A stretch of DNA of 64,000 nucleotides from Campylobacter jejuni (GCA_014305285.1 JACRSG010000002.1:152026-216025); one strand, 5' to 3'. Numbered from the stretch's first letter, positions 10,281 through 20,462 are shown. Numbers and translations are program-made. Notes: a model not told the origin generated them from the letters alone.

Positions 10281-10304
10281 AAAAAGGGCATTTTTGCCCT
10301 TTTT
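10281..10304. terminator. Bidirectional-looking terminator after RNase J gene
   Basis: A nine-base-pair stem (AAAAAGGGC paired with GCCCTTTTT, six-base loop) abuts the stop codon of the RNase J gene on the minus strand. On that strand a T-run follows the GC-rich stem, as in a Rho-independent terminator. It separates the RNase J gene from the downstream pseudouridine synthase, whose start is 13 bases beyond the hairpin. Confidence 0.75.
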
Positions 10305-12298
10305 TACATTACAAATATAGTTGGAACTATGGTTGGGTATTTTTTAATCTTTCTAAAGATATGTTTTCTTAAAACTTGGCGGATTTGATTTTCTAAAAAT
10401 CTTGGATCATTGAGTACTTCATCTTTAACATTGATAAAAAATTGCCCTAAAACTTCAGCCATATCTTTGCTAAAAGCATGATCGTGTTTATCGGCTACAA
10501 GTCCATAGCTAAATACCCTTGGTTTGTTGATCAGTGTTTTTGTAGCTTTGTCAATTTGTGCGATAATAACTACTATACCACTATCTGCAAGTTTTTGACG
10601 ATCTATAACCACATCATCGGCAATTTGTTTGTTGATTTGATTATCTACAAAAACTTTACCTGTTTTTACAGTTTTTATGCGTTTGACATATTTTTGACAG
10701 AGCTCTACTTGATCGCCATCACTCATAAGATAGATATTTCTTTCAGGGATACCACACTTCATAGCTGTTTCTTTATGTTTCGTGATGTGATTGTATTCTC
10801 CATGAACTGGTAAGAAAAATTTAGGCTTAGTAAGGGTTAGCATAAGTTTTTGCTCTTCTATGCTAGCGTGTCCGCTTACATGAATTTCGCTAAATTCTTG
10901 ATACGCTACTTTAGCTCCTGCTTTTAAAAGATAGTCAAGCACCGCAGAAACGCTTGCTTCATTTCCTGGTATAGCTTTGGCTGAAATGATCACTTGATCT
11001 GTAGGTTTGATCTTTATAAATTTATGCTCATCTGTTGCCATTCTATAAAGTGCACTCATGGTTTCACCTTGACTTCCTGTAGTTACGATAAGCACTTCAT
11101 TGTCTTTGTATTTGCTTACTTCATCAGCATCGATGAAAATTTTTCTATCGAGTTTGATATAGCCTAATTCCATAGTGGTATAAAGATTTCTTTCCATAGA
11201 ACGACCGATAACACAAACTTTTCTGCCGTATTTTAAACCATAAGTGATAGCCTGATAAACACGGTGAATATTAGAACTAAAAGTACTCATAATCACCCTA
11301 CCCTTAGTGCGTGCAAAGATTTGATCAAAAGTTGACCCTACAGAGCTTTCGCTTTTTGTATAACCTTCTTTATAAGAATTTGTACTATCACTTAAAAGAC
11401 ATAAGACCCCTTCTTCTCCATAATGTGCTAAACGCCCTAAGTCTGTAGGATAGCCATCGATTGGAGTTTGATCGATTTTAAAATCACCCGTGTGGATAAT
11501 AGTTCCTGCTTTTGTCTTGATCGCAAGTGCTGAAGCATCAATGATAGAATGCGTGATATGTATCCACTCTATATCAAATTCGCCTATCTCATAAACACGG
11601 CGTTTTTCTACAGGGCGAAACCATTTGCGTTCTGCCTTTAAGCCATGTTCTTCAAATTTGTTTGAAATCATTCCTAAAGCCAAAGGTGTAGCGTAGATAG
11701 GAAATTGAAATTCTTTAAAGAAATAAGGCACTGCACCGATATGATCTTCGTGTGCATGAGTGATCACTATACCACGAATTTTATCTTTGATTTTTCTCAC
11801 ATAATCAAAATCAGGGATGATAATGTCCACCCCATGCATGGTTCCATCTGGAAAACTCATACCTATATCTACTATAATTGCGTCTTTATTAGTTTCAAAA
11901 ACGCTAATATTTCCACCAATTTCCCCTAATCCTCCTAAAGGAGTGATGCGGATTTTATGCTCGCTAGAATTATTATACTTTAAAGGGTGTAAGCGGTTTT
12001 CATGTGAAACACGGTTAGCTTCTATACACTCTGCAAGAGCGATTTGCCAATCTTCATTACCTGTGAGTTTTGAAGGAAGATTCCGACTTTTTTTCTTTTT
12101 TTTCTCAGTTTTATTCTCTGAGTTTTCAGAATTTTCCTTGTTAGAATTTTGATTAGCTACTGCAGTATCATTTTCATTTTGTAAAGAATCAGCTAATTTT
12201 TTTCTACGATTTTTATATTTATAGCGTTTATTATTTTTTGAATTTGAGTTTGGATTTTGTTCGTTTTTATTTATTTCTTTGTTTTCGTCCATATTCAT
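10304..12298 (-). CDS. rnj: Ribonuclease J
   Basis: RNase J is a metallo-beta-lactamase/beta-CASP exo- and endonuclease involved in mRNA decay and rRNA maturation. The 664-residue protein has the zinc motif HAHEDHIGA at residues 181-189, the GGLGEIGGN start of the catalytic domain at about 122-130, and the beta-CASP HVSGHAS motif. The first roughly 115 residues are a low-complexity Asn/Lys/Glu-rich extension (NKNEQNPNSNSKNNKRYKYK), a feature known from epsilonproteobacterial RNase J. The start region overlaps the 3' end of ksgA by about 30 bases; a second in-frame ATG two codons later is also possible. Confidence 0.93.
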   Translation of the reverse strand: MNMDENKEINKNEQNPNSNSKNNKRYKYKNRRKKLADSLQNENDTAVANQNSNKENSENSENKTEKKKKKSRNLPSKLTGNEDWQIALAECIEANRVSHENRLHPLKYNNSSEHKIRITPLGGLGEIGGNISVFETNKDAIIVDIGMSFPDGTMHGVDIIIPDFDYVRKIKDKIRGIVITHAHEDHIGAVPYFFKEFQFPIYATPLALGMISNKFEEHGLKAERKWFRPVEKRRVYEIGEFDIEWIHITHSIIDASALAIKTKAGTIIHTGDFKIDQTPIDGYPTDLGRLAHYGEEGVLCLLSDSTNSYKEGYTKSESSVGSTFDQIFARTKGRVIMSTFSSNIHRVYQAITYGLKYGRKVCVIGRSMERNLYTTMELGYIKLDRKIFIDADEVSKYKDNEVLIVTTGSQGETMSALYRMATDEHKFIKIKPTDQVIISAKAIPGNEASVSAVLDYLLKAGAKVAYQEFSEIHVSGHASIEEQKLMLTLTKPKFFLPVHGEYNHITKHKETAMKCGIPERNIYLMSDGDQVELCQKYVKRIKTVKTGKVFVDNQINKQIADDVVIDRQKLADSGIVVIIAQIDKATKTLINKPRVFSYGLVADKHDHAFSKDMAEVLGQFFINVKDEVLNDPRFLENQIRQVLRKHIFRKIKKYPTIVPTIFVM

Positions 12299-13067
12299 CC
12301 TTTAATTTGTCATAAATTTTAAGGTATGAATCAACGCAAATTTCATGTGGTCTGATGTTTTCTTTTAAGTCAAGAATGCTTAAAATTTCTAAAACTTTTG
12401 CTTTGTGTATTTTTAAATTTCCTAAGAGTTGTTTTCTAGGAGCTTTAAAACAGTCTTTTAGAAAATTTTTGAAATTTTCTATTTCACAAAGTTCATAAAA
12501 ATCCTTAGTTTTAATCAAACTCATCACCGCTGACATAACTTTTGGCGGCGGATTAAAACACTGTGGATCAACATCAAAAAGTATTTTTCTTTCGCAAATC
12601 ATTGCACTTAAAATGCCCAAAGAAGAAAACTCACTATTTCCTTCTTTAGCGCAGAATTTTTCAGCCATTTCTTTTTGCACCATCACAATAAGCCCTAAAC
12701 AATTTTTATCTTCTAAAGTCTTTAATATAATGTGACTTGCAACATAATAAGGCAAATTTGCAACCAGAAAATATGGTTTTTCATCAAGACTAGGGTTAAA
12801 AACCTCGCTTACGTCTTGATGGATCAAGTTAAATTTTCCACATTCAAGTTCTTTTTGAAATTTCTTTTTTAAAACAGGTATGAGATCATTATCGATTTCA
12901 TAAGCTTTTACTTGAGAAATTTTTAAAAGTTCTTGCGTTAAATCACCTAAGCCAGGCCCAATCTCAATGATATTGTTCATCTCTTTGGGTATGGCTTGGA
13001 TGATTTTTGCTAATACACTTTTATCGATTAAAAAATTTTGTCCGTATTGTTTTTTTGCTTTAACCAT
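12267..13067 (-). CDS. ksgA: 16S rRNA dimethyladenosine transferase KsgA (RsmA)
   Basis: KsgA dimethylates two adjacent adenosines near the 3' end of 16S rRNA, late in small-subunit assembly. The 266-residue protein has the SAM-binding motif IEIGPGLGDLTQEL around residues 34-47 and the catalytic NLPYYVAS motif around residue 103. The N-terminus KKQYGQNFLIDKSVL is the family start. It overlaps the RNase J gene start, so the two are probably co-transcribed. Its ATG directly abuts a 22-bp inverted repeat shared with the divergent gene. Confidence 0.95.
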   Translation of the reverse strand: MVKAKKQYGQNFLIDKSVLAKIIQAIPKEMNNIIEIGPGLGDLTQELLKISQVKAYEIDNDLIPVLKKKFQKELECGKFNLIHQDVSEVFNPSLDEKPYFLVANLPYYVASHIILKTLEDKNCLGLIVMVQKEMAEKFCAKEGNSEFSSLGILSAMICERKILFDVDPQCFNPPPKVMSAVMSLIKTKDFYELCEIENFKNFLKDCFKAPRKQLLGNLKIHKAKVLEILSILDLKENIRPHEICVDSYLKIYDKLKDEYGRKQRNK

Positions 13068-13125
13068 AAGAAATAATTTTATCTAAAAATTCTTAATTAA
13101 GTCTTTTTAGATAAAATTATTTCTT
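13068..13125. repeat. Perfect 22-bp inverted repeat between divergent genes
   Basis: Arms at 13068-13089 and 13104-13125 are exact reverse complements separated by 14 bases (TTCTTAATTAAGTC). The repeat fills the gap between ksgA (minus) and the nucleoside-phosphorylase-like gene (plus), and touches the ksgA start codon. Each arm contains the same AT-rich TAGATAAAATTATTTC segment, so it may hold mirrored -10 elements, an operator, or leader hairpins. Function is inferred from position only. Confidence 0.8.
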
Positions 13126-13147
13126 GTAAAATTTTATAAGGATCAAA

Positions 13148-13684
13148 ATGATTATTTGTGCGGGTGGAAGTGAAAATTTTTCTTTTGCAAAAGCCATAGG
13201 TATAGGTTTAATAGAATCAGCTTTTCATTTAAGTCAACTTTGCTTAAAAGAAAAACCATCAAAACTCATATTTATAGGAACTTGCGGGCTTTATGATAAG
13301 GGAGAAATTTTAGAAATTTATAAAAGTTCGCATGCTTTTAATATAGAATTTTCTAAAATTTCACATGCTTTTTATACTCCTGCAAAATATGAAATTTACT
13401 TAGAAAAAGAAAATGTTTCTCGTGAAACAATCAAGATCAATTCTTCGAACTATATCTGTCAAAATTCAAAAGCAGCAAAAGAATTTGCAAAATTAGGTTT
13501 TTTTGCAGAAAATATGGAAGTCTTTTCTGTTTTAAGTGTGGCTAAAAATTTGGATATTGATGCGGAATGTATTTTATGTGCGACAAATTTTTGCAATGAA
13601 AATGCTCATGAAGATTTCATAAAAAACCATGAAAAGGCAAAAGAAAAATTAGAAGAATACTTGAAAAAATATCATTATATTTAA
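13148..13684 (+). CDS. Nucleoside-phosphorylase-like protein
   Basis: The 178-residue product resembles a shortened purine nucleoside phosphorylase / MTA-SAH nucleosidase. It starts [20 protein letters not shown], has [16 protein letters not shown] (phosphorylase-type glycine-rich strand) at about residues 39-54, and [16 protein letters not shown] at about 119-134, which matches the Met-Glu nucleoside-binding segment of the family. It is clearly shorter than typical phosphorylases (230-280 residues), so activity and substrate are uncertain. An AAGGA ribosome-binding site precedes the ATG. It is followed by rlmN after 16 bases, so the two probably form a transcription unit. Confidence 0.65.
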   Translation: MIICAGGSENFSFAKAIGIGLIESAFHLSQLCLKEKPSKLIFIGTCGLYDKGEILEIYKSSHAFNIEFSKISHAFYTPAKYEIYLEKENVSRETIKINSSNYICQNSKAAKEFAKLGFFAENMEVFSVLSVAKNLDIDAECILCATNFCNENAHEDFIKNHEKAKEKLEEYLKKYHYI

Positions 13685-13700
13685 AAATTCAAAAAGGAAA

Positions 13701-14777
13701 ATGATTTTGAAAAAACTTGTTAATATTTTAGATTTTTTACCTGAAGAATTAGAAGAAAAAATCAAACCTATGTTTCGCGTGAAACAAATTTATCAATGGA
13801 TTTATCAAAAATATGTCAATAATTTTTCCGATATGTCAAGTTTGCCAAAAGATTTGCGTTTAGAACTTGCACAAAATTTTCACTTTTCTCCTGTAAAATG
13901 CGTTAAAAATGAGCAAAGTAAAGATGGAAGTATAAAATATCTTTTTGAACTCATCGATGGTTTAAGAGTAGAAAGTGTGCTTTTACCTATGAAAGAAGAA
14001 AAAATAGATGCAGAAGGCAAAAGAATTTCTCATGCGAGATATACCATATGCGTTTCTTCTCAAGTGGGTTGCAAAAGTGGCTGTAGTTTTTGTCTTACCG
14101 CTAAGGGTGGTTTGAAAAGAAATTTAAGCACAGGGGAAATAGTCGGACAAATTTTATGGATCAAAAAACAAAACAATATCCCTTATGAACGCCGTGTAAA
14201 TATAGTATATATGGGTATGGGAGAGCCTTTAGATAATCTTAAAAATGTTTCTAAAGCGGTAAAAATTCTAGCACAAAATGATGGACTTGCTATAAGTCCT
14301 CGCCGTCAAACCATCAGCACCAGCGGTTTAGCAAAACAAATCAAAGAATTAGGTCAAATGAATTTAGGTGTTTTACTTGCTATTTCTCTTCATGCGGTTA
14401 ATGACAAACTTCGAACCAAACTTATGCCTATTAATAAAGCTTATAATATCACTACAATTATGGATGCAGTACGTGAATTTCCTATAGATCAAAGAAAAAG
14501 AGTGATGTTTGAATATCTTTTGATCGATGGTATTAATGATAAGCTTGAACACGCCAAAGAATTAGTCAAACTTTTAAATGGTATTAAAGCTAAAGTGAAT
14601 TTAATACTCTTTAATCCACATGAAAGAAGTGTATATAAACGCCCTAGTTTAGAAAATGCTATTAAATTTCAAGATTTACTCAGTAACAAAGGTGTAACTT
14701 GCACTATAAGAGAAAGTAAAGGACTTGATATTTCGGCTGCTTGTGGACAGCTTAAAGAAAGGGCAAAAGAACAATGA
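13701..14777 (+). CDS. rlmN: Dual-specificity RNA methyltransferase RlmN
   Basis: RlmN is a radical-SAM enzyme that makes 2-methyladenosine in 23S rRNA (position 2503) and in some tRNAs. The 358-residue protein has the cluster-binding cysteines C124, C128 and C131 ([10 protein letters not shown]), the GMGEPLDN motif that follows the first strands, and a conserved C-terminal cysteine in ISAACGQL that would carry the methyl-cysteine. Length matches the family. A small membrane peptide gene starts within its stop codon. Confidence 0.95.
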   Translation: MILKKLVNILDFLPEELEEKIKPMFRVKQIYQWIYQKYVNNFSDMSSLPKDLRLELAQNFHFSPVKCVKNEQSKDGSIKYLFELIDGLRVESVLLPMKEEKIDAEGKRISHARYTICVSSQVGCKSGCSFCLTAKGGLKRNLSTGEIVGQILWIKKQNNIPYERRVNIVYMGMGEPLDNLKNVSKAVKILAQNDGLAISPRRQTISTSGLAKQIKELGQMNLGVLLAISLHAVNDKLRTKLMPINKAYNITTIMDAVREFPIDQRKRVMFEYLLIDGINDKLEHAKELVKLLNGIKAKVNLILFNPHERSVYKRPSLENAIKFQDLLSNKGVTCTIRESKGLDISAACGQLKERAKEQ

Positions 14778-14872
14778 CAACGCTAGATATTTTCGAAATC
14801 ATTTTTATAACAACTGTTGTGATTATAGGTTTTGGTGGAATTATTTTTGTAGTAACAAAAGAAAAAAAATAG
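14774..14872 (+). CDS. Small hydrophobic protein of 32 residues
   Basis: The ATG overlaps the rlmN stop (ATGA), and translation gives [20 protein letters not shown] followed by [12 protein letters not shown] and a stop. It is a single predicted membrane helix (about residues 8-27) with a short acidic N-terminus and a basic C-terminus, suggesting an inner-membrane peptide with the C-terminus inside. As I recall, C. jejuni genomes carry a small hydrophobic protein gene at this place. The function is unknown. Translational coupling to rlmN is the main support that it is real. Confidence 0.7.
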   Translation: MTTLDIFEIIFITTVVIIGFGGIIFVVTKEKK

Positions 14873-14886
14873 TTATTATACTTAAA

Positions 14887-14963
14887 TGGTGTCAAGGGGG
14901 AGACTTGAACTCCCGACCTCCGGCTTATGAGACCAGCGCTCTAACCAGCTGAGCTACCCTGAC
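14887..14963 (-). tRNA. tRNA-Met (CAT anticodon)
   Basis: On the minus strand a 77-base cloverleaf runs from GTCAGGG to an encoded CCA. The seven-base acceptor pairs GTCAGGG with CCTTGAC with one G-T pair. The anticodon loop is CTCATAA, giving anticodon CAT, and the T-loop contains GTTCAAGTC. It is read as elongator Met. A lysidine-modified Ile tRNA also has CAT, so this is likely but not certain. The gene is convergent with the small ORF on the plus strand. Confidence 0.9.
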
Positions 14964-15076
14964 TAAAAATAAAAATATAATTATACTACTTTTTACTAAA
15001 AATTTTCTGATTTTTTTAAAAAATAATTTTATTTTCAATATTTAAAAAATTTCTTTATTTTTAAAGCTTTTATAGA

Positions 15077-15082
15077 TATAAT
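15077..15082 (+). promoter_or_regulatory. Promoter -10 box for tRNA-Ser
   Basis: A perfect TATAAT lies 17 bases before the mature 5' end of tRNA-Ser, within a very AT-rich stretch. This places the transcription start a few bases before the tRNA. No clear -35 is visible, which is usual for Campylobacter sigma-70 promoters. Confidence 0.6.
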
Positions 15083-15098
15083 AAATGCTTTATTTCAT

Positions 15099-15186
15099 AG
15101 ACAGGTGTCCGAGTGGTTGAAGGAGCACGCCTGGAACGCGTGTAAAGTGCAAGCTTTCGAGGGTTCAAATCCCTTCCTGTCTGCCA
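15099..15186 (+). tRNA. tRNA-Ser (GGA anticodon)
   Basis: An 88-base type II tRNA with the acceptor stem AGACAGG/CCTGTCT, discriminator G and encoded CCA. The anticodon stem CACGC/GCGTG encloses CTGGAAC, giving anticodon GGA. A long variable arm (GTGCAAGCTTTC region) is present, as required for serine tRNAs. Confidence 0.95.
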
Positions 15187-15213
15187 TCAAATAAACTTTA
15201 AGGCAAACTAAGC

Positions 15214-15219
15214 TATAAT
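15214..15219 (+). promoter_or_regulatory. Promoter -10 box for tRNA-Ala/tRNA-Val
   Basis: A TATAAT hexamer in AGCTATAATATAAAC lies 13 bases before the mature 5' end of tRNA-Ala. It suggests that tRNA-Ala and the closely following tRNA-Val have their own promoter separate from tRNA-Ser. Confidence 0.55.
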
Positions 15220-15232
15220 ATAAACTTCATTT

Positions 15233-15308
15233 GGGGCATTAGCTCAGCTGGGAGAGCACAACGCTGGCAGCGTTGGGGTCAGCGGTTCGAACCCGCTATG
15301 CTCCACCA
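15233..15308 (+). tRNA. tRNA-Ala (GGC anticodon)
   Basis: A 76-base cloverleaf with acceptor GGGGCAT/ATGCTCC, which includes the G-T pair at position 3-70 that is the alanine identity element. The anticodon loop CTGGCAG gives GGC. The CCA end is encoded. tRNA-Val follows after three bases. Confidence 0.96.
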
Positions 15309-15311
15309 TAT

Positions 15312-15387
15312 GGTTCCGTAGCTCAGCTGGTAGAGCACTACCTTGACATGGTAGTGGCCGTTGGTTCAAGTCCAATCGGAGCCACCA
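15312..15387 (+). tRNA. tRNA-Val (GAC anticodon)
   Basis: A 76-base cloverleaf with acceptor GGTTCCG/CGGAGCC and encoded CCA. The anticodon stem CTACC/GGTAG encloses TTGACAT, giving GAC. It is three bases downstream of tRNA-Ala and probably processed from a common transcript. Confidence 0.95.
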
Positions 15388-15417
15388 TTACACTCTTTCC
15401 TTATACAAAGGATTATC

Positions 15418-15823
15418 ATGCAAAATACAATCATACAAAAAGCTATCCATAAAGATTTAAATTTTATACTTGAAATCGCAAAAGATGCTTTAAATGCTAT
15501 GAAAGCTATGAATTTTCACAATGAGAATTATCCCAATGAAATAGTTTTTCAAGAAGATATACAAGCGAACAAGAACTTTATGTATTTAAAGAAAATGATG
15601 AAATTTTAGGCTTTATCTGTATCAATGAAAAATTTGAACCTGAATTTTACAAATCAAGTTATTTTTAACAAAAATTATGACGATAAAGCCTTTTATCTGC
15701 ACCGTTTAGCCGTCAAACAAAACGCAAAAGGTAAAGGCCTAACACAAAAACTTTTAAATTTTTGTGGAAATTTTAATATACCTTAACTACCAAAATCCTT
15801 TTTTAGCTTATAAAAAATTCTAA
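15418..15823 (+). pseudogene. GNAT-family acetyltransferase pseudogene
   Basis: The reading frame starts MQNTIIQKAIHKDLNFILEI but is broken. After DIQA the sense continues in another frame as ELYVFKENDEILGFICINEK, stops after SSYF, and resumes as DDKAFYLHRLAVKQNAKGKG, the GNAT acetyl-CoA-binding motif (Q-x3-G-x-G). The tail in a further frame reads YQNPFLAYKKF, like the usual GNAT C-terminus. At least three frame changes are needed, so it is non-functional. Its end overlaps the convergent leuD by a few bases. Confidence 0.85.
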
Positions 15824-16422
15824 ACCAAAAAGCTTTTTGAGTTTTTCTCATAAGCTTTAATTTGTGCTTCATGTTTTAAAGTCAAAGCTATATTATCAAG
15901 TCCTTCTAAAAGACAAGTTCTGTGAAAGTCATCCAAATCAAAAGAAAAAATCTTATCTTTAAAAAATACTCTTTTTTCTAACAAAGAAATTTCTATATTT
16001 TTATCTTGGGATTTTTTTAACTCCTCAACTATTTCTAAAACCTCATCTTTATCAAGCTCTATGGTAAGCAAACCGTTTCCTAAGGCATTATTTTTAAAAA
16101 TATCCGCAAAAGAAGGCGCGATAATAGCTCTAATACCATAATCAACCAAAGCCCAAGGTGCATGCTCTCTTGAAGAACCGCTGCCAAAATTTTCAAAACT
16201 CACCAAAATAGAACTATTTTGATATTCTTCTTTGTTGAGATTAAAATCCATATTTAAAACACTTTCTTTATCATCTAAATAACGCAAATCATGAAACAAA
16301 TGCTTGCCAAAACCTTGCTTAGACACTGCAAGTAAAAATTGCTTAGGGATAATTTGATCGGTGTCTATGTTTGCATATTCTAAAGGACAAGCTATGCCTT
16401 TATGTATAATAAATTTTTGCAT
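15820..16422 (-). CDS. leuD: 3-isopropylmalate dehydratase small subunit
   Basis: LeuD pairs with LeuC to isomerise 2-isopropylmalate to 3-isopropylmalate in leucine synthesis. The 200-residue product has the N-terminal PLEYANIDTDQIIPKQFL and the FGSGSSREHAPWAL swivel-domain signature. The second gene end, leuC, is one base upstream. It is the last gene of leuABCD, converging with the GNAT pseudogene. Confidence 0.96.
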   Translation of the reverse strand: MQKFIIHKGIACPLEYANIDTDQIIPKQFLLAVSKQGFGKHLFHDLRYLDDKESVLNMDFNLNKEEYQNSSILVSFENFGSGSSREHAPWALVDYGIRAIIAPSFADIFKNNALGNGLLTIELDKDEVLEIVEELKKSQDKNIEISLLEKRVFFKDKIFSFDLDDFHRTCLLEGLDNIALTLKHEAQIKAYEKNSKSFLV

Positions 16423-16423
16423 A

Positions 16424-17830
16424 TTAAACTCCTAAATACTTTCTATTATCGCAAATAACGCCTTCTATGGCACAAGCTGCCGCACTTGCAGGACTCATCA
16501 AATGAGTGATAGAACCTTTACCTTGTCTGCCCACAAAGTTACGATTTGAAGTTGAGGCAACCCTTTGGCCTGAATTTGCTTTATCATCATTCATACCAAG
16601 ACACATAGAACACCCTGCATATCTCCACTCACACCCTGCCTCGATAAAAATCTTATCAAGTCCTAAATTTTCGGCTTCTTTTCTCACTTGCATTGAACCA
16701 GGCACGATTAAAGCTTTAACATTTTTATGAATTTTACGCCCTTTTAAGATATCAGCGGCTATTTTAAGATCTTCTAAACGCCCATTTGTACAAGATCCTA
16801 TAAATACAATGTCGATTTTTACCCCTTCTAAAAATTGACCTTGCTCTAAATTTACATAAGATAAAGCATCAAGCAAAGATTTTTGCTCACTTTGATTTTT
16901 AAAATCACTTATTTTTGGAATTTTTTCATCTATACCAATCACTTGCGAAGGATTTGTTCCATAGCTAATTTGTGGTTTTATCTTACTTGCATCTAAAGTA
17001 ATACTCGCATCATATTTTGCCCCTTGATCACTTCTTAAACTCTTCCAATACTCACGATACTTTTGAAATTCTTCTCCTTTAGGTGCAAATTCCTTTCCTT
17101 TGATATACTCAAAAGTGATCTCATCAGGAGCTATCATACCTACTTTAGCTCCAAATTCTATAGCCATATTGCAAAGAGTCATTCTAGCTTCCATACTTAA
17201 ATTTCTTATAAGTTCTCCACAAAATTCTATAGCATAACCCGTGCCTTTTGCTGTGCCGTATTGTGCGATCAAATACAAAATCAAATCCTTAGCATAAACG
17301 CCTTTTTGAAACTGCCCTTTACATTCAATTTTCATAGTTTTAAGTTTGGCTTGTTTTAAAGTTTGTGTTGCCATGATATGCTCTACTTCGCTCGTGCCTA
17401 TACCAAAGGCTAAAGCTCCAAAAGCTCCATGCGTTGCCGTATGAGAATCCCCACAAACTAAAGTAACCCCAGGTAAAGTAAAGCCAAGCTCAGGACTTAC
17501 TATATGAACTATGCCTTGATTTTTATCTCCAAGTCCTAAAAGCCTTACTCCAAATTCTTTAGTATTTTGCATCAAAGTTGTAATTTGCTCTTTTGCCATA
17601 TCAGAACAAGCATTTAAATCCACACTTTTAGTTGAAACATCATGATCTATAGTAGCTAAAGTTAAATCCGATCTTGCCATTTTACGCTTAGCCATTTTAA
17701 GCCCTGAAAATGCTTGAGGGCTTGTTACTTCATGGATTAAATGTCTATCGATATAAAGTATAGGAAGTTCGTTTTCACCTTCATAAACCACATGAGTATC
17801 AAAGACTTTTTCGTATAAAGTTTTAGCCAT
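16424..17830 (-). CDS. leuC: 3-isopropylmalate dehydratase large subunit
   Basis: LeuC carries the [4Fe-4S] cluster of isopropylmalate isomerase. The 468-residue sequence has the substrate segment [20 protein letters not shown] and three cluster cysteines in FIGSCTNGR and CSMCLGMN near residues 347 to 410. Length is typical. The start region overlaps leuB by eight bases, in a compact leuA-B-C-D operon. Confidence 0.97.
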   Translation of the reverse strand: MAKTLYEKVFDTHVVYEGENELPILYIDRHLIHEVTSPQAFSGLKMAKRKMARSDLTLATIDHDVSTKSVDLNACSDMAKEQITTLMQNTKEFGVRLLGLGDKNQGIVHIVSPELGFTLPGVTLVCGDSHTATHGAFGALAFGIGTSEVEHIMATQTLKQAKLKTMKIECKGQFQKGVYAKDLILYLIAQYGTAKGTGYAIEFCGELIRNLSMEARMTLCNMAIEFGAKVGMIAPDEITFEYIKGKEFAPKGEEFQKYREYWKSLRSDQGAKYDASITLDASKIKPQISYGTNPSQVIGIDEKIPKISDFKNQSEQKSLLDALSYVNLEQGQFLEGVKIDIVFIGSCTNGRLEDLKIAADILKGRKIHKNVKALIVPGSMQVRKEAENLGLDKIFIEAGCEWRYAGCSMCLGMNDDKANSGQRVASTSNRNFVGRQGKGSITHLMSPASAAACAIEGVICDNRKYLGV

Positions 17831-18899
17831 TGTTATTCTCCTTTAAAATTTCTAAAATACAATCCCCCATTTCATCGGTGTTTAAATAAGACTTAGCATT
17901 TAAATCCTTAGTCATTTTTCCTCGTGCCAATGCTAAAGATATAGCATTTTCTATATCCTGTGCGGCTTGTTCTTCTTTAAAACTATACTTTAACATCAAA
18001 GCCGCACTTAAAATTTGAGCTATGGGATTAGCTATATTTAAATGAGCTATATCAGGTGCACTTCCACCTGCTGGCTCATAAAGTCCAAAACCTTTATCGT
18101 TTAAACTTGCTGAACTTAACAAACCCAAAGATCCATTAATAGCAGCCAACTCATCACTCAAAATGTCGCCAAAAAGATTTGAGCAAAGCATAACATCAAA
18201 AATACTAGGATTTTTTACAATCTGCATCGCAGCATTATCCACATACATGTACTCTAAGTTTATATCTTTATAATCTTTTGCAACATTTGCCACCACTTCT
18301 CGCCACAAAATAGAACTTGCTAAAACATTTGCCTTGTCGATTAAATGCACTTTTTTCTTTCTTATTCTTGCATTTTCAAAAGCGATATGAGCTATCCTCT
18401 CTATCTCTTTTTTAGTGTAAATTTCAGTATCATACGCACTTTCTTTGCCTAAATCTTGCTTACCAAAATAAATCCCACCTGTAAGCTCTCTAACACATAA
18501 AATATCCACTCCTTTTTGGATAATCTCATCCTTTAAAGGTGAAGTATGAGTTAAACTTTCATAAATTTTACAAGGACGCAAATTTGCAAACAAATTAAAA
18601 TGCTTTCTTAAAGGTAAAAGCGAGGCTCTTTCAGGTCTTTGATCTATGGGTAAATTATCCCATTTAGGCCCACCCACAGAACCAAATAAAATCGCATCGC
18701 TTTGCTCACAAAGCTTTAAAGTTTCATCACTTAAAGCCACTCCATAAGCATCTATACTTGCGCCGCCTATTTTAGCTTCGTTAAATTCAAAACTAAAATT
18801 ATATTGTTGTGTGATAAAAGTTAAAATTTTTAAAGCCTCTTTCATCACCAAAGGTCCTATGCCATCTCCTGCTAAGACAGCTATTTTATAAGTTTTCAT
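17823..18899 (-). CDS. leuB: 3-isopropylmalate dehydrogenase
   Basis: LeuB oxidises and decarboxylates 3-isopropylmalate with NAD. The 358-residue product has the N-terminal [13 protein letters not shown], the [10 protein letters not shown] loop, the [10 protein letters not shown] substrate-binding segment and a C-terminal [13 protein letters not shown] nucleotide-binding segment. It overlaps leuA by four bases and leuC by eight. Confidence 0.97.
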   Translation of the reverse strand: MKTYKIAVLAGDGIGPLVMKEALKILTFITQQYNFSFEFNEAKIGGASIDAYGVALSDETLKLCEQSDAILFGSVGGPKWDNLPIDQRPERASLLPLRKHFNLFANLRPCKIYESLTHTSPLKDEIIQKGVDILCVRELTGGIYFGKQDLGKESAYDTEIYTKKEIERIAHIAFENARIRKKKVHLIDKANVLASSILWREVVANVAKDYKDINLEYMYVDNAAMQIVKNPSIFDVMLCSNLFGDILSDELAAINGSLGLLSSASLNDKGFGLYEPAGGSAPDIAHLNIANPIAQILSAALMLKYSFKEEQAAQDIENAISLALARGKMTKDLNAKSYLNTDEMGDCILEILKENNNG

Positions 18900-20431
18900 G
18901 CCATTTTCCTTTCTTCTACTTTTAAAGAGCGATAAATCGCATTATAAGCGCTCAAAAAAGCTTGTGCTGAAGCCTCTATCACATCTGTTGAAAGTCCTTT
19001 TCCATGGAATTTTCTCCCTTTAAATTCCAAATCCACATCCACTTGCCCTTGTGCATCAACTCCTGAACTTTTTGCATTGATACTATAAGCTTTTAGCACA
19101 GGCTTTAAATTCGTTATCCTGGCAATGCAATTAAAAACTGCTTCAACAGGACCATTTCCTGTGCAAGCTTCAGTTTTTAGCTCTTCTTTGATACGCATGC
19201 AAACACAAGCGGTTGGGATATTGCCACTAATCACACTTAATTTTTCAAGCACAAATTCGTTTTCTTCTTCATTTTCATAACTTAAAAACATCAAAGCTTC
19301 TAAATCATAATCATACACTTGACCCTTTTTATCCGCAAGGCGTAAAAAACGCTCATAAACATCATCTAAATTATAAGTATTTTCATCATAGCCTAAATTT
19401 TCAAGGCAAGTTTTTATCATAGCCCTTCCACTTCTTGCTGTCATTAACATACGATTTTCATGAATTCCTATAGCACTAGGGCTTATGATCTCGTAAGTTT
19501 GCCTATTTTTAAGCACTCCATCTTGATGAATGCCTGAACTATGAGAAAACGCATTACTACCCACTATAGCCTTATGTGACGGTATGCTTTCATTGGTGAT
19601 AGCTGAAACTAATTTTGAAATTTTAGAGATATTTTCACATTTAATATCAGTATAAAAACCTTTTAAATAATCTTTTCTAGTTTTTATCGCCATCACCACT
19701 TCTTCTAAAGCACAATTGCCCGCCCTTTCACCAAGTCCATTTATAGTGCACTCTATCTGTCTTGCACCTTGTAAAATAGCACTTAAGCTATTGCCCGTTG
19801 CCATACCTAAATCATTGTGACAATGCACAGAAATGATAGCTTTGTCTATATTTGGCACTTTGTTCAATAAAATTTTGATGATATTAGCAAATTCACTTGG
19901 CAAGGTATAGCCTACAGTATCGGGGATATTTATAGTTTTAGCACCTGCTTTTATGGCATTTTCTACCATAAAACAAAGATTATCTATAGGAGTTCTTCCT
20001 GCATCTTCACATGAAAATTCCACATCATCAGTATAAGATCTTGCTCTTATAATCGCTCTTTTTGCCATAGATAAAATTTCATCAAAATCTTTTTTTAATT
20101 TATCCTGTATATGCAAAGTCGAAGTGGCTATAAAGGTATGAATTCTAAAATGCTCTGCCACTTTTAAAGCTTCATAAGCTACATCTATATCTTTATCCAA
20201 TGCCCTAGAAAGTGCACAAATGGTTGAGTTTTTAACCTTAGAAGCGATATTTTGCACGGCTTTAAAATCTCCTTGCGAAGACACCGGAAAACCTGCTTCT
20301 ATCACATCTACACCTAAATTTTCAAGTGCTAAAGCGATTTGTAATTTTTGATTGATACCTAAAGAGCTGCCTAAAGCTTGTTCTCCATCACGCAAAGTGG
20401 TATCAAAGATTATGATTTTATTATCTTTCAT
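18896..20431 (-). CDS. leuA: 2-isopropylmalate synthase
   Basis: LeuA condenses acetyl-CoA with 2-ketoisovalerate, the first committed step to leucine. The 511-residue protein begins [21 protein letters not shown] (TIM-barrel metal-binding motif) and has [14 protein letters not shown] with the conserved metal histidines. The C-terminal roughly 120 residues form the regulatory domain that usually binds leucine. The gene follows a leader ORF rich in Leu codons, and leucine feedback inhibition is likely from family knowledge. Confidence 0.97.
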   Translation of the reverse strand: MKDNKIIIFDTTLRDGEQALGSSLGINQKLQIALALENLGVDVIEAGFPVSSQGDFKAVQNIASKVKNSTICALSRALDKDIDVAYEALKVAEHFRIHTFIATSTLHIQDKLKKDFDEILSMAKRAIIRARSYTDDVEFSCEDAGRTPIDNLCFMVENAIKAGAKTINIPDTVGYTLPSEFANIIKILLNKVPNIDKAIISVHCHNDLGMATGNSLSAILQGARQIECTINGLGERAGNCALEEVVMAIKTRKDYLKGFYTDIKCENISKISKLVSAITNESIPSHKAIVGSNAFSHSSGIHQDGVLKNRQTYEIISPSAIGIHENRMLMTARSGRAMIKTCLENLGYDENTYNLDDVYERFLRLADKKGQVYDYDLEALMFLSYENEEENEFVLEKLSVISGNIPTACVCMRIKEELKTEACTGNGPVEAVFNCIARITNLKPVLKAYSINAKSSGVDAQGQVDVDLEFKGRKFHGKGLSTDVIEASAQAFLSAYNAIYRSLKVEERKMA

Positions 20432-20462
20432 GATTTAATCCTTTAAAATTAAACAAACTGAA

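Noticed and set aside
12098..12250. Low-complexity Asn/Lys/Glu segment of RNase J as a repeat or frameshift artefact
   Set aside because: The frame is open and joined to the catalytic domain; such an N-terminal extension is known for epsilonproteobacterial RNase J.
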